64,000 nucleotides of DNA from Rhodohalobacter sp. 614A (GCF_021462415.1 NZ_JAKEDS010000003.1:1-64000); one strand, 5' to 3'; numbered from the stretch's first letter, positions 25,674-35,879 are shown. Notes: generated by a model not told the origin, from the sequence alone. Numbers and translations are program-made.

Positions 25674-27059
25674 ATGCCCCGAAGACGAGCACATATTTGG
25701 TTAACAACATTTTGGGGAATGGCTGTATTCATCCTGGCCGGTTGTGGTACACAAAAAGAAATTGATGCGCCCGTAGAAATACCCGAAGCATTTTCAGCAT
25801 CAGGCAGCGAGGTAGTACCTGACAAATGGTGGACAACCTTTGAGGATGAACAACTGAACGCTGCTATCGACACAGCCATGCAATCGAACTTCGATCTTCT
25901 AACGGCCTGGGAGCGTTTGAGAGCGGCGAAAGCTGTTGTGGATCGTGAATCCTCTTCCCTCTTCCCTTCTCTGGAGGCATCAGGAACAGGAGAATTAAAC
26001 CGGTTCTCAGACAGTTCTCAGGATTCCGAACAAATCCAGCTCGGCCTTTCATCGGTTTATGAAATTGATCTCTGGGGACGAATTCAATCCAGCGTTGATG
26101 CGGAGCGATATCGTGCTCAAGCCACACTCCTGGATTATCAGACTGTTGCCCTCTCTCTTGCAGCAGAAATTACACGAACCTGGTACCAGCTGGCTGATGG
26201 ACAAAACCAACTACAACTCATTGAAGAGCAGATCGAAACAAATGCCACCGTTCTGGAACTGATTCAAAACCGGTTTGAAATCGGACAAATACAAAGTGTG
26301 GATGTACTTCGGCAGCAGCAACTTTTGGAAGCATCACGCGAACAGAAAACGTATGCGGAAGCGAGAGTACAATTACTGGAACATCAACTTGCAGTACTTC
26401 TGGGAGAAACTCCGCAACATGGTACCGAATATCGCCCTGTTGATCTCCCCGAATTGGCTCCCTTGCCCGAAGCCGGGGTTCCAACAGATTTGGTTCGAAG
26501 ACGCCCTGATGTTCAAAGTGCTTATTCAGCATTATTGGCTGCCGATCGTGATCTTGCTTCAGCCATCAGTAACCAGTTTCCAAGATTGACGATCTCGGCT
26601 TCTGCAACCACTTCTGCGGACAATGCCGGAAGTTTGTTTGAAGACTGGGCTCTTTCTTTTGCCGGAAACCTGTTGGCTCCCATTTTTTACGGAGGAGAAC
26701 TCCGGGCTGAAGTCAACCGAAATGAAGCTGTAAAACAGCAGCGGCTCTATGAATACGGACAAACCATTCTAACTTCATTTCGGGAAGTTGAAGATGCACT
26801 TGTTCAGGAAAAGAACCAGGTGCAAAGTATTCAAAGTATTGAACGCCAGGTAGAGCTGGCTACAAAAGCATACGAACAATTACGGGTACAATATCTGAAT
26901 GGAGGGGGAAATTATTTAGATGTATTAACGGCTCTTGACGGAATTCAGCAATTGCGCCGGGATCTGCTATCAGCCCGGTTAACGCTGGTTGAATATCGTA
27001 TTGCACTCTATCGTGCACTCGCCGGATCATTTGAAACGGAAATGATGGCCCGGGAATAG
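25674..27059 (+). CDS. Outer membrane efflux lipoprotein (NodT/TolC-like OMF)
   Basis: 461 residues. The signal peptide ends in FILAGC (lipobox). Two OEP domains follow: DKWWTTFEDEQLNAAIDTAMQSN opens repeat 1 and is diagnostic of the NodT-type lipoprotein OMF, and the long amphipathic helices around 180-235 and 370-430 build the periplasmic tunnel. It forms the outer-membrane channel of the RND pump encoded by the next two genes. First gene of the operon; 40 nt to the adaptor gene. Confidence 0.92.
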   Translation: MPRRRAHIWLTTFWGMAVFILAGCGTQKEIDAPVEIPEAFSASGSEVVPDKWWTTFEDEQLNAAIDTAMQSNFDLLTAWERLRAAKAVVDRESSSLFPSLEASGTGELNRFSDSSQDSEQIQLGLSSVYEIDLWGRIQSSVDAERYRAQATLLDYQTVALSLAAEITRTWYQLADGQNQLQLIEEQIETNATVLELIQNRFEIGQIQSVDVLRQQQLLEASREQKTYAEARVQLLEHQLAVLLGETPQHGTEYRPVDLPELAPLPEAGVPTDLVRRRPDVQSAYSALLAADRDLASAISNQFPRLTISASATTSADNAGSLFEDWALSFAGNLLAPIFYGGELRAEVNRNEAVKQQRLYEYGQTILTSFREVEDALVQEKNQVQSIQSIERQVELATKAYEQLRVQYLNGGGNYLDVLTALDGIQQLRRDLLSARLTLVEYRIALYRALAGSFETEMMARE

Positions 27060-27099
27060 ATGAATAATTGGTTTAAGAAATAATTTCGATCACATATTT

Positions 27100-28311
27100 A
27101 TGGACTGGAAAAAGACACTCTTTATTTGCCTGGGTATTTTGATTGCGGGGGCGGCAATAACCCTGCTGATTTTTTCGACTGAGCCTGAAGCTACACGTTC
27201 TGGTGCCATGAAAGAAACCGCAATGCTTGTTGATGTTGTGGAAACAGAACGAGATACCTTCACTCCTACAATTAGTGCGATGGGGACGGTTCAGCCCTCC
27301 CAGGATATTGTTTTAAGCCCGCGGGTAAGTGGAGAGATTACCAGCCTTTCGGAGAATTTTACACCCGGCGGATATGTGGAAAAAGGAGAAGTACTTTTAC
27401 AGATTGATCCGGCCGACTACAGAAATATCCTTCAACAAAGAAAAAGTGAACTCATGCAAGCCGAAGCCGATCTGAATATTGAAATGGGTCGGCAGGAAGT
27501 TGCCAAACAGGATTATGAACTCCTGAACGATTCACTAACCGGAGCCAATCGAAATCTCATTTTGCGGGAACCACAACTTAATGCGGCACGATCGCAAGTT
27601 GAATCGGCCCGGGCTGCTGTGGAACAAGCCGAATTGAATCTTCAGCGAACAACAATTCGAGCTCCATTCGACGCCTATATTCTCACAAGAAATGTAAATA
27701 TTGGTTCTCAGGTTGCCTCCGGAGATGAGCTCGCCCGGCTTGTCGGCATTGATGAATATTGGATTGAGGCAGCCGTTCCACAAACCAGCCTCCGATGGAT
27801 TACAGTCCCTCGAAATGGAGGGACAGGATCGCCGGTAACCATTCGAAATCGAACCGCATGGGAACCGGATGAATCTCGGGAAGGAACGCTTTTCAGGCTG
27901 GTGGGTGCGCTCGAAAATGAAACCCGAATGGCCCGGGTGTTGGTTTCTGTACCTGATCCGCACGGATACTTGTCCGGAGATACAACCCAACCCCGATTAA
28001 TGATCGGGTCGTTTGTGGAAACGAATATCGAAGCTGAAAGGCTTGAAAATGTTATTCGTATTAACCGTGATTACATCCGCCAGGATGATACAATCTGGGT
28101 GATGCAAAACGATTCGCTTGATATCCGGGATGTTGAAATCATCTTTCGGGATGCAACATATGCGTACATCACCGAAGGTCTTAATGATGGCGAGAAAATT
28201 GTAACAACGAATTTATCAACCGTTGTGGATGGATCTCCCTTAAGATTGGAAAGTGCCGATAGCGCAACTGAGACCGCCTCAGCAGATACGCTTTCAAATT
28301 CTGATATGTAA
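27100..28311 (+). CDS. RND efflux periplasmic adaptor (MFP) subunit
   Basis: 403 residues. An N-terminal membrane anchor (about 5-25) is followed by a lipoyl half (ISAMGTVQPSQDIVLSPRVSGEI), a coiled-coil hairpin (about 110-185, rich in Gln/Glu/Ala), the second lipoyl half (TTIRAPFDAYIL) and a beta-barrel domain. It links the RND pump to the outer-membrane channel. The polar C-terminal tail (TETASADTLSNSDM) is unstructured. Substrate cannot be told. Confidence 0.93.
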   Translation: MDWKKTLFICLGILIAGAAITLLIFSTEPEATRSGAMKETAMLVDVVETERDTFTPTISAMGTVQPSQDIVLSPRVSGEITSLSENFTPGGYVEKGEVLLQIDPADYRNILQQRKSELMQAEADLNIEMGRQEVAKQDYELLNDSLTGANRNLILREPQLNAARSQVESARAAVEQAELNLQRTTIRAPFDAYILTRNVNIGSQVASGDELARLVGIDEYWIEAAVPQTSLRWITVPRNGGTGSPVTIRNRTAWEPDESREGTLFRLVGALENETRMARVLVSVPDPHGYLSGDTTQPRLMIGSFVETNIEAERLENVIRINRDYIRQDDTIWVMQNDSLDIRDVEIIFRDATYAYITEGLNDGEKIVTTNLSTVVDGSPLRLESADSATETASADTLSNSDM

Positions 28312-28364
28312 AAAGTTCAGCCTGTGTCCCAATTGATATCCATCTATCTCAAATATATTTTTGA

Positions 28365-31300
28365 ATGAGCATAAACGACTCAAATAACAAATACTCAGGA
28401 CCCATCGCCTTTATGGCGAAAAATCCGATTGCTGCCAATCTGTTGATGATTATTCTGATTGTGGGCGGAGTCTGGACGGCATTCAACATGCAGAAAGAGG
28501 TATTTCCGCAATACCAGCTCGATATTGTGGAAGTGAGCGTTGTTTATCCCGGGGCTTCGCCTGCAGAAGTAGAGCAGGGAATACTTCGCCCGGTTGAAGA
28601 AGCCATTCGAGGCGTTCAGGGCATCAAAGAAGTTACTTCTGAAGCCCAGGAAGGATCCGGACAAATCTCCATCGAACTGGTGGTTGGTACTGATCGGATG
28701 AAAACGTACCAGGATATCGATCAGGCAGTAAATCGTATTCGCACATTTCCTGATAATATTGAAGAACCGGAAGTTCAGCTGCAATCAAATCAGCAGGAAG
28801 TTATGACCATTGGCATTTACGGGGATGCCGATATCTGGACATTGCGAAAACTGGCTGAAAGCGTTCGTGATCAACTGATGAGCCACGAAGAAATTACCCA
28901 GGTTGAAATTGGAAACGTACCCGATTATGTCACGCATGTTGAAATTCCAAGAGATCGCCTGCGGGAATATGGGTTAACTCTCGGTGATGTTGCCAATCTC
29001 ATTGCACAATCCAGTGAAGACATCCCCGCCGGAGCTGTGGAAACCAGTGCCGGAGAAATTCTCCTCCGAATGCAGGAACGCAAACAGTGGGCGGACGAAT
29101 ATGGAAATATTGAATTAATTGCCTCTGAAAACGGAGGAAGCGTAACTCTCGCCGTCATCGCCGACATTACCGATGGATTTGAAGAAACCGGATTCCACGG
29201 AGAATTTAACAGGGTGCCAACGGTAGATCTCGAGATCTACCGAATCGGAAGTCAATCGCCTCTCACCATCTCGGAAGCTGTTGTGGATATCCTGGATCAG
29301 GCTCAGTTAACTTTTCCTCCCGGTGTTCAATACCGTATCGACAGCAGCGCTGCAGACGATTTCCAAGAACGTCTTTCCCTGCTAATGGAAAACGGCGTGC
29401 TTGCAATCATCATCGTAATGGTCATACTTGCACTCTTCCTTGAATACAGGCTGGCTTTTTGGGTGATGATGGGAATGACCATCTCTTTTGTAGGTGCAGT
29501 TTTATTTCTGCCGCTTGCCAATCTCAGCATCAATATGATTTCGATGTTTGGCTTTCTGGTAGTTCTTGGAATTGTAGTGGATGATGCCATTGTGGTGGGT
29601 GAAAATGTGTACGAATATCGCGAACGAGGCTACAGTTTCCTGGATGCAGCCATTGAGGGAACAAAAGACATGGGACGCCCGGTTACTTTTGCGATCCTTA
29701 CCAATATTATCGCATTTGTTCCCCTGCTCTTCATGCCTGGTGTCACCGGCAAATACTGGTGGCCCCTTCCTGCTGTTGTGATTATTGTACTGGCCGTCTC
29801 ACTTTTCGAAGCACTTTTTATTCTTCCGGCCCACCTGGCGCATAGTACCAAAAAAGAGCGATTTAAAATCGGCGATACCATCCACAAATATCAGCAGGCT
29901 TTTGCAAAACGTTTCAATCATTTTGTTGATACAAAATATCGCCGCTTCCTCGATACCTGCCTTCAAAACCGGTATATAACTTTAAGTATTGCAATTACTT
30001 TGCTCATTATTGTGGGAGGATATGGTTACAGCGATCACATGGGAATGGTCATGATGCCCGAAGATGCAGCCGATGAAATTGAAGCGGGAGTCAGTCTGCC
30101 GGTTGGAACCACCCCTACTCAGGCGGAAGCTGTAGCCATTGATATTACAGAAGCTACCCACCGGATGTTCGAAGAACACAATTTATATGAAGTAGCCGAA
30201 GGGATTAAAACCAATGTCCGTGGCCAGAGTTTTATTGATGTGGAAGTCGTCATGAAACCGCCAGACGAACGGGAAATGACCGCCCAGGAAGTGATTGAAC
30301 TCTGGCGCGATCAGATTGGAGACATTCCCGGTGTAGATCAAATTACATTTGAAGCAGAACGCGGGCCGGGCGGTTTTCTTCCTGACATCAGTGTTGACCT
30401 GAGCCATTCGGATATCAAAGTACTCGAAGCGGCCAGCGAGGCATTTGTTGAACGGGTAGAACAATACAACGAAACTCGTGATGTAAACGATAATTACAAT
30501 CGCGGCAAAACCCAGTTCGATTTCCGGCTTCTTCCCGAGGGGCGAAAACTTGGCCTCACCCCCGAAGATGTTGGGCGACAGTTGCGTGATGCTTTCTACG
30601 GAGCTTTGGCAATGCGGCAACTTCGTGGTACAAACGAGATTGAAGTCCGTGTAAAACTTCCGCGATATCAGCGGCAGGATATCTACCATCTCGAAGATTT
30701 CGTCATTCAAACGCCGAGCGGCGTTGAAGTTCCTTTATTAGATGTAGTAAGTATTGAGGAAGGCGAGGCATTCACAAACATTAACCGGCGGGATGGACGT
30801 CGTGTTGTGAGCGTCGGAATGGACGCTGAACCGGCAAGTGCCGTTACCAGGATTCTGGAATCTATTCAGACCGAAACCTTGCCGCAACTCCGGGCAGACT
30901 TCCCCGGAATTACCTGGAGTTTTGAAGGCAGCCAGGCGGAAATGCGTGAATCTACATCCGCACTTTGGGGCGGCTTTATGCTGGCTATGTTTGTGATTTA
31001 TGCACTTCTGGCTATCGCATTTGGAAGCTATATTCAACCATTGATTGTAATGGGTGCCATTCCATTCGGAATTGTCGGGGCGGTTATCGGCCATATTTTA
31101 TTGGGATATGATCTTTCACTGGTTAGCCTGATGGGTGTTATCGCTCTTTCAGGAGTGGTTCTGAACGATTCATTGATTATGATTGACTACGCAAACAAAC
31201 AGAGAGATAAAGGTCATTCTGCTTTTGAAGCTATTCACGAAGCAGGACTTCGCCGTTTTCGTCCGATTATGTTGACAACCTTTACAACGTTTGGAGGCCT

Positions 31301-31463
31301 GACTCCTATTATTCTTGAACAATCGCGACAAGCCATTCAATTAATTCCAATGGCAATCTCTCTCGGGTTCGGTATCGTGTTCGCGACTTCCATCATCCTG
31401 GTGATTGTTCCTTGTCTTTATATGATTATGCAAGATGCAATCTCCGGATTGAAAACGGCTTAA
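28365..31463 (+). CDS. RND family efflux transporter permease
   Basis: 1032 residues, the usual length. Twelve-helix inner-membrane proton antiporter of the AcrB/HAE superfamily. Helix 1 is [20 protein letters not shown]. The porter domain has [20 protein letters not shown]. Helix 4 carries [16 protein letters not shown], where the paired Asp residues relay protons. The second half repeats the plan ([21 protein letters not shown]). It is the pump of the OMF-MFP-RND operon 25674-31463. Its exact export substrate (drugs, lipids or metabolites) is not readable; heavy-metal ion signatures were not seen. Confidence 0.95.
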   Translation: MSINDSNNKYSGPIAFMAKNPIAANLLMIILIVGGVWTAFNMQKEVFPQYQLDIVEVSVVYPGASPAEVEQGILRPVEEAIRGVQGIKEVTSEAQEGSGQISIELVVGTDRMKTYQDIDQAVNRIRTFPDNIEEPEVQLQSNQQEVMTIGIYGDADIWTLRKLAESVRDQLMSHEEITQVEIGNVPDYVTHVEIPRDRLREYGLTLGDVANLIAQSSEDIPAGAVETSAGEILLRMQERKQWADEYGNIELIASENGGSVTLAVIADITDGFEETGFHGEFNRVPTVDLEIYRIGSQSPLTISEAVVDILDQAQLTFPPGVQYRIDSSAADDFQERLSLLMENGVLAIIIVMVILALFLEYRLAFWVMMGMTISFVGAVLFLPLANLSINMISMFGFLVVLGIVVDDAIVVGENVYEYRERGYSFLDAAIEGTKDMGRPVTFAILTNIIAFVPLLFMPGVTGKYWWPLPAVVIIVLAVSLFEALFILPAHLAHSTKKERFKIGDTIHKYQQAFAKRFNHFVDTKYRRFLDTCLQNRYITLSIAITLLIIVGGYGYSDHMGMVMMPEDAADEIEAGVSLPVGTTPTQAEAVAIDITEATHRMFEEHNLYEVAEGIKTNVRGQSFIDVEVVMKPPDEREMTAQEVIELWRDQIGDIPGVDQITFEAERGPGGFLPDISVDLSHSDIKVLEAASEAFVERVEQYNETRDVNDNYNRGKTQFDFRLLPEGRKLGLTPEDVGRQLRDAFYGALAMRQLRGTNEIEVRVKLPRYQRQDIYHLEDFVIQTPSGVEVPLLDVVSIEEGEAFTNINRRDGRRVVSVGMDAEPASAVTRILESIQTETLPQLRADFPGITWSFEGSQAEMRESTSALWGGFMLAMFVIYALLAIAFGSYIQPLIVMGAIPFGIVGAVIGHILLGYDLSLVSLMGVIALSGVVLNDSLIMIDYANKQRDKGHSAFEAIHEAGLRRFRPIMLTTFTTFGGLTPIILEQSRQAIQLIPMAISLGFGIVFATSIILVIVPCLYMIMQDAISGLKTA

Positions 31464-31585
31464 TTGACTATGGGGAATCTGTGAGATGGACTTACCACGG
31501 AATATCTTAGTGCGGTTTTTTTCAAATCACTATCTTTCTATGTACAAAGATTGATCGATAACTGATTGAAATCAAAAAGATTCGA

Positions 31586-32656
31586 ATGAAAAATTATTCC
31601 TGTTTTTCCTTCAGCCCGAAAAACCACTATAAACTGCCTTATTTATTACTGGTGATTTTCTTCTCATTCGCTTCAAGCCCTTCGCTGTTTGCACAAACTT
31701 CAAATCCTAATATCCCTTCAGCCCCGCTTTTTGAAGACCCGATTTTTGCCGGTCCGGCTGATCCCACTGTGTTCTGGAATTATGAAGAAGAAAACTGGTG
31801 GATGATTTACACTCAAAGAAGAGCAAACTCAAATACTCCGGATTTAGCCTGGGTTCATGGAACGGCAATTGGCGTGGCATCATCCGATGACGGAGGAATA
31901 AACTGGACTTATCGTGGAACGCTCGATTTAGATTATGAACCGGGCCACAATACTTACTGGGCTCCGGATCTGTACTACGAGAATGGAACCTATTACATGT
32001 ATGTGAGCTTCGTTCGGGGCATTCCAACAAAAAACTTTGATGACGAGCATAAAATCATCCTGTTTACCGCCAGTTCTATGTGGGATCTCTCTTTCAAAAA
32101 AGTAATAGATCTGCAATCAGCCAGAGTGATTGATCCGTCTGTTATTAAGCTTTCCGAGAACAAATACCGGATGTGGTTCAAAAATGAAAATGCAGGATAT
32201 ACTACACATTACGCCGACAGTAACGATCTGTTGAATTGGACTCCCAAAGGCCAGGCCGAAGAAAGAACAAATACCGAAGGCGCCAATGTTTTCCGATGGC
32301 AGGAAAAATTTTGGATGATAACCGATCCCTGGGAGGGCATTGAATTGCTCAGTTCTGATAATGCTGTAAACTGGGTAAAAGAAGGAATGATCTTGAGTGA
32401 GGTGGGACAACGAAAAGATGATACCGCAAAAGGCCACCATGCAGATGTTGTTCCGGCCGGAGAATTTGCATATGTCTTCTATCATGTAAATCCCCAGGAA
32501 AGTTTTGGCCCCACTACCTCCTGGGATACCATTGGCTTCACGCAGCGAAGGTCTGTGATCCAGGTGGCGCTACTTAGAATTGAAGGCGATTCCATCGTTG
32601 TTGACAGAGATCAACCCTTTCCTTTGGAGTTACAGATTCCTGATATCGATCCCTGA
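31586..32656 (+). CDS. Exported GH43-like five-bladed beta-propeller glycosidase
   Basis: 356 residues. A signal peptide (about 1-37, ending SPSLFAQT) directs export. The body has the GH43/GH32-type propeller pattern: ADPTVFWNYEEENWWMIYTQRR (catalytic-base Asp region), then HNTYWAPDLYYENGTYYMYVS, ARVIDPSVIKL (transition-state Asp) and TEGANVFRWQEKFWMITD (candidate acid Glu). These suggest an arabinofuranosidase/xylosidase-like or related enzyme, with substrate unresolved. Single gene between the RND operon and the membrane operon. Confidence 0.8.
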   Translation: MKNYSCFSFSPKNHYKLPYLLLVIFFSFASSPSLFAQTSNPNIPSAPLFEDPIFAGPADPTVFWNYEEENWWMIYTQRRANSNTPDLAWVHGTAIGVASSDDGGINWTYRGTLDLDYEPGHNTYWAPDLYYENGTYYMYVSFVRGIPTKNFDDEHKIILFTASSMWDLSFKKVIDLQSARVIDPSVIKLSENKYRMWFKNENAGYTTHYADSNDLLNWTPKGQAEERTNTEGANVFRWQEKFWMITDPWEGIELLSSDNAVNWVKEGMILSEVGQRKDDTAKGHHADVVPAGEFAYVFYHVNPQESFGPTTSWDTIGFTQRRSVIQVALLRIEGDSIVVDRDQPFPLELQIPDIDP

Positions 32657-32757
32657 GAATTCTGGTTCTACTTTATTCAGAACATTTCACATTCGTCTTA
32701 CTCTGATCGTTTGATATTCTCATCTGATAAAGAGACTACAATAAAATTACGTAGAGA

Positions 32758-32790
32758 TATTGCATTTAAAATTTCTGTACTTTAACTTTG
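32758..32790 (+). promoter_or_regulatory. Candidate Bacteroidota-type promoter of the 32.8-kb membrane operon
   Basis: TAACTTTG at 32783-32790 matches the -7 element TAnnTTTG. TATTG at 32758-32762 stands 20 nt upstream, where the -33 TTTG is expected (one mismatch). The -7 element overlaps the palindromic operator candidate. Confidence 0.5.
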
Positions 32791-32806
32791 AAATAAAAAG
32801 TACTTT
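32785..32806 (+). promoter_or_regulatory. Operator candidate, copy 1 (winged-helix regulator site)
   Basis: ACTTTGAAATAAAAAGTACT followed by TT, ending 2-3 nt before the ATG at 32809. It shares ACTTTGAA and AAAGTACTTT with copy 2 at 33948 and has the same spacing, forming an imperfect ACTTTGAA/TTCAAAGT-type palindrome. A protein bound here would cover both the -7 element and the start codon, so it would act as a repressor site. Confidence 0.5.
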
Positions 32807-32808
32807 TC

Positions 32809-33414
32809 ATGAAAGAAAATCAGGACTACATTAATGATATTGCCGAGATACGCTCCATGATGGAGAAATCTTCAAAATTCTTATCCCTCTCCGGTTGGGC
32901 TGGAATCATGGCGGGCATTTATGCTTTAGTGGGAGCTACCATTGCTTACAGTTTCTTTGATTTTAACCCCGACGAAATTTTTTACAGCTCCCCCTCCCTG
33001 CCAAATGTGATGCTTCTGGCCATAGTGATCCTGGTTATGGCACTTTTATCAGCCATGTTTTTTTCTTGGAAAAAGGCGAATCATGAAGGCGAAAAAATAT
33101 GGAATGCTACTTCACGGCGGTTATTAACCCAGATGATGGTGCCATTGGCTGCGGGCGGAATACTGATCCTGGTTTTAATCTCCAAAGGATTGATCGGACT
33201 TATTGCCCCGCTGTCACTCCTGTTCTATGGACTTGCATTATATAATGCCGGAAACACCACCATTTTTGAAGTTCGCTTGATGGGCTATGTCCAGATCGCT
33301 CTTGGTTTGATAAGCGCACTGTACATTGAGTACGGATTGATTTACTGGGCTGTCGGGTTTGGTGTCATCCACATCGCCTACGGAATTTACATGCATTTCA
33401 GGTACGAACGGTGA
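32809..33414 (+). CDS. Unrecognised integral membrane protein, operon leader
   Basis: 201 residues. An amphipathic N-terminal helix (EIRSMMEKSSKFLSLSGWAG) is followed by about six membrane spans (including residues 27-50, 68-90, 110-130, 130-150 and 165-195). No family with known function was recognised; such leader proteins recur in Bacteroidota beside a small winged-helix regulator. It starts 3 nt after operator copy 1 and ends 6 nt before the regulator GTG, so the two are coupled. Confidence 0.75.
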   Translation: MKENQDYINDIAEIRSMMEKSSKFLSLSGWAGIMAGIYALVGATIAYSFFDFNPDEIFYSSPSLPNVMLLAIVILVMALLSAMFFSWKKANHEGEKIWNATSRRLLTQMMVPLAAGGILILVLISKGLIGLIAPLSLLFYGLALYNAGNTTIFEVRLMGYVQIALGLISALYIEYGLIYWAVGFGVIHIAYGIYMHFRYER

Positions 33415-33420
33415 TCCATT

Positions 33421-33720
33421 GTGAAAATAGCCATTGATGATTTACATAAAGCATTTGAAAGCCGTGTGAGGCTGGGCATCATGTCTGCACTCGCTGTAAA
33501 TGAAAGCCTTGATTTTACCTCACTGAAAGAATACCTGGACGTAACGGATGGAAATCTTGCCACTCATCTCAAGAAACTTGAAGATGAAAATTTTATTGGC
33601 GTGGAAAAATCCTTCATCGACCGCAAACCCAATACGAAATATTACATGACAAAAGAAGGGAAAAAAGCCTTCGATGAACACCTGAAAGTACTTGAACAGA
33701 TCATCCAATCCCGCAAATAA
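33421..33720 (+). CDS. Winged-helix transcriptional regulator (HTH_34/MarR-like)
   Basis: 99 residues, essentially one winged-helix DNA-binding domain. DLHKAFESRVRLGIMSALAV is helix 1-2, SLKEYLDVTDGNLATHLKKL the recognition helix region, and YYMTKEGKKAFDEHLKVL the wing and dimerisation helix. It starts with GTG 33421, 6 nt after the previous stop. Family members (PF13601) act as small dimeric repressors, often of their own operon. Two shared palindromes (32785, 33948) are the likely binding sites; this is inferred from position and symmetry only. Confidence 0.88.
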   Translation: MKIAIDDLHKAFESRVRLGIMSALAVNESLDFTSLKEYLDVTDGNLATHLKKLEDENFIGVEKSFIDRKPNTKYYMTKEGKKAFDEHLKVLEQIIQSRK

Positions 33721-33731
33721 TAAAAACGCCT

Positions 33732-33926
33732 ATGAAGACAAATAACTCAACGAAACTAAGAATACAGATCCTTCTGTCAATACTGATCATCGTACTGGGA
33801 ATCGCCTTGATGCTGATAAAAATAGTAACAGACAGTGAGCCGGGAGCCATTCCTCTTTTACTGATTGTACTGGGTACTGCATGGTATTTCGTCACACGCA
33901 ATCAGATGCGGACTGAACCTGCATGA
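33732..33926 (+). CDS. Small two-helix membrane protein (64 residues)
   Basis: Two hydrophobic helices (about 11-30 and 36-53) separated by VTDSEPG, with a basic N terminus and a short polar tail. It follows the regulator by 11 nt and precedes operator copy 2. No family recognised. Operon membership supports a real gene. Confidence 0.6.
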   Translation: MKTNNSTKLRIQILLSILIIVLGIALMLIKIVTDSEPGAIPLLLIVLGTAWYFVTRNQMRTEPA

Positions 33927-33947
33927 ATCAAAAAAATTTAACCCTTT

Positions 33948-33969
33948 ACTTTGAATTTCAAAGTACTTT
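33948..33969 (+). promoter_or_regulatory. Operator candidate, copy 2
   Basis: ACTTTGAA at 33948-33955 and TTCAAAGT at 33957-33964 form a near-perfect palindrome, extended by ACTTT at 33965-33969. It aligns with copy 1 over its full 22 nt with few mismatches. It lies 36 nt before the ATG at 34006 and contains a TTACTTTG close to the -7 consensus, so it could control an internal promoter for the last two genes. Confidence 0.55.
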
Positions 33970-34005
33970 CATTCAATAACACATAATTAAATACCAACAA
34001 TAAAT

Positions 34006-34584
34006 ATGAAAACAGAAAAAAACCTTTTCCAATCCGTTCTCTTTCTTTCTCTTATTACCGCGGGACTCTTACTTATCCCATTGATTGCCATGCAATTCAC
34101 CGAAGAAGTTGTCTGGACTCTTGGCGATTTTGTGTTTGCCGGAATCCTCATTTTTGGAACAGGACTTACATATAAACTTGTCACCAGAAAATCGGAAAAA
34201 CTTGCATACAAAATTGCATTCGCCATGGCCTGCGCTACCGGCTTTTTACTTGTCTGGGCAAATGGTGCCGTCGGCATTATCGGAGCTGAATCCAATCCTA
34301 TCAACCTGTGGTTTTATGGTGTCCTTGCAATTGGATTGATCGGTGCGTTCTTAAGTCGCTTTCAACCCAAAGGAATGACGCTTACTTTATTTGTTACGGC
34401 TGTCGGCCAGGCATTGGTGGCTGCTATTGCAATCGGCGGCGGATATTATCAGGCTCCTACAAGCCCGGTTGTGGAAATTCTGGGAATCAACGGTTTCTTT
34501 ATCCTCTTGTGGATTAGCTCAGCCATGATGTTCCGCCATGTGGCTGAGGGAAACGGTGAGCCGGACTTGAAAGCTGCCGCCTAA
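34006..34584 (+). CDS. Unrecognised integral membrane protein
   Basis: 192 residues with about six spans (8-30, 38-57, 67-87, 98-117, 123-145, 155-175) and almost no soluble loops. Ends in a polar tail HVAEGNGEPDLKAAA. No known family. It follows operator copy 2 and precedes the DUF4153-like gene by 22 nt with a strong AAAGGGAG Shine-Dalgarno for that gene. Confidence 0.7.
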   Translation: MKTEKNLFQSVLFLSLITAGLLLIPLIAMQFTEEVVWTLGDFVFAGILIFGTGLTYKLVTRKSEKLAYKIAFAMACATGFLLVWANGAVGIIGAESNPINLWFYGVLAIGLIGAFLSRFQPKGMTLTLFVTAVGQALVAAIAIGGGYYQAPTSPVVEILGINGFFILLWISSAMMFRHVAEGNGEPDLKAAA

Positions 34585-34606
34585 ACATTTAAAGGGAGAT
34601 CAAACC

Positions 34607-35716
34607 ATGACAGAACCAGTAAAACCAAATATCGCTGAAAGTAATTATCAGGAAGGGATTCTTGTCTTCGGACTGGCCTTTGCAGCCGCTTTACTCATCA
34701 AACTTCCATCTTTCTTTGGGATCGACCTCGATCAGAATGATGGATTTTACATCCGCAATTTAAGCCTGTTCGTACTTCCAATTTTATCAGGTTATTTTGT
34801 TTGGAAACGAAGGCCAGATACCCGAATTCTCCCCTGGCTTGCTTTGTCTTTTGCTGTTGCTTTGGTTTTTGCCAACAGTTATCCATTTGAGCCTGAGGGA
34901 CATACCGAAGCTCTTTTCGCAATGCATCTCCCCATTGCCCTCTGGTTGATCGTGGGCATCGCTTATACCGGCGGACAATGGAATAAAGCTGCGGAACGAA
35001 TGAATTTCATTCGTTTCTCGGGAGAACTCTTTATCTATTACGTTCTGATTGCTCTCGGCGGAGCCGTCCTTATGGGATTTATGGCCATGATTTTCCAAAC
35101 AATTGATATTGACATTGAACCGTTTTTCGAATCCTGGGTTTTGCCATGCGGAGCCGTCGGAGCTGTAGTCGTTGCTTCCTGGCTGGTAGAAATAAAACAA
35201 GGTATTGCTGAAAACCTGGCTCCTATATTGGCGCGGCTCTTTACGCCTATGTTTGCAATTGTACTTATCACTTTTCTCGGAACTCTTCTTTATACCGGCC
35301 AACCGCTTGAGATCGAACGAAACGTACTTATCGCTTTTGATTTATTACTCGTCGTAGTGTTGGGACTTTTACTTTACTCCATCTCTGCCCGAAAGCATGA
35401 ATCACCTCCCGGTTTATTTGATATCATTCTAATTGTGCTACTAGTGAGTGCACTGTTTGCGGATGCCATCGCGCTCGGGGCAATATTCGGCCGAATCACC
35501 GAATTTGGCTTAACCCCGAACCGAGTGGTAGCACTGGGAATGAATGTGATTCTACTGATCAATCTGGTCTGGTCTGTCGTACTCTATATTCGGTTTATGC
35601 GCGGCCGGGCATTGTTTTCATCTCTTGAAAAATGGCAGACCGATTATATTCCGGTTTATGCAATTTGGGCAACGATTGTGGTCATTATTTTCCCGCCGTT
35701 GTTTGGATATATTTGA
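34607..35716 (+). CDS. DUF4153-like multi-pass membrane protein
   Basis: 369 residues with about ten hydrophobic helices. The N-terminal region LIKLPSFFGIDLDQNDGFYIRN and the late LFSSLEKWQTDYIPVYAIW match the DUF4153 style, which ends in an internal-to-periplasmic loop and a last helix. Function is unknown in the family. It is last gene of the regulator-containing operon (32809-35716). A clear Shine-Dalgarno (AAGGGAGA) fixes the ATG at 34607. Confidence 0.75.
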   Translation: MTEPVKPNIAESNYQEGILVFGLAFAAALLIKLPSFFGIDLDQNDGFYIRNLSLFVLPILSGYFVWKRRPDTRILPWLALSFAVALVFANSYPFEPEGHTEALFAMHLPIALWLIVGIAYTGGQWNKAAERMNFIRFSGELFIYYVLIALGGAVLMGFMAMIFQTIDIDIEPFFESWVLPCGAVGAVVVASWLVEIKQGIAENLAPILARLFTPMFAIVLITFLGTLLYTGQPLEIERNVLIAFDLLLVVVLGLLLYSISARKHESPPGLFDIILIVLLVSALFADAIALGAIFGRITEFGLTPNRVVALGMNVILLINLVWSVVLYIRFMRGRALFSSLEKWQTDYIPVYAIWATIVVIIFPPLFGYI

Positions 35717-35770
35717 TACTGTTAATCCTTTGATTTCATATTGAAACATTTCTCTGATTTTACATTTTCC

Positions 35771-35879
35771 TTGTTCCCAAGCTCTGCTTGGGAACACACA
35801 TTTGAAGCCCTGCTTCCCTTCAAAAAAAAGGAGGACAGCTCTCATATCCCGTTCTAAACGAAACATTCGGGATGAATCA
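35771..35879. repeat. Intergenic palindromic repeat, copy A
   Basis: TTGTTCCCAAGCTCTGCTTG then GGAACA (35771-35796) is a self-complementary unit (GTTCCCAAGC/GCTTGGGAAC). It is followed by CCCTGCTTCCCTTCAAAA and a second hairpin ATCCCG...CGGGAT (35847-35872). A shortened relative lies at 37326-37402 on the other side of the K+ transporter gene. The pattern is of a REP/MITE-like intergenic element. Confidence 0.6.

Noticed and set aside
25674-31463. Heavy-metal (CzcA) efflux assignment of the RND operon
   Set aside because: No metal-specific motifs were seen; only general HAE-type RND features support the call, so the substrate is left open.
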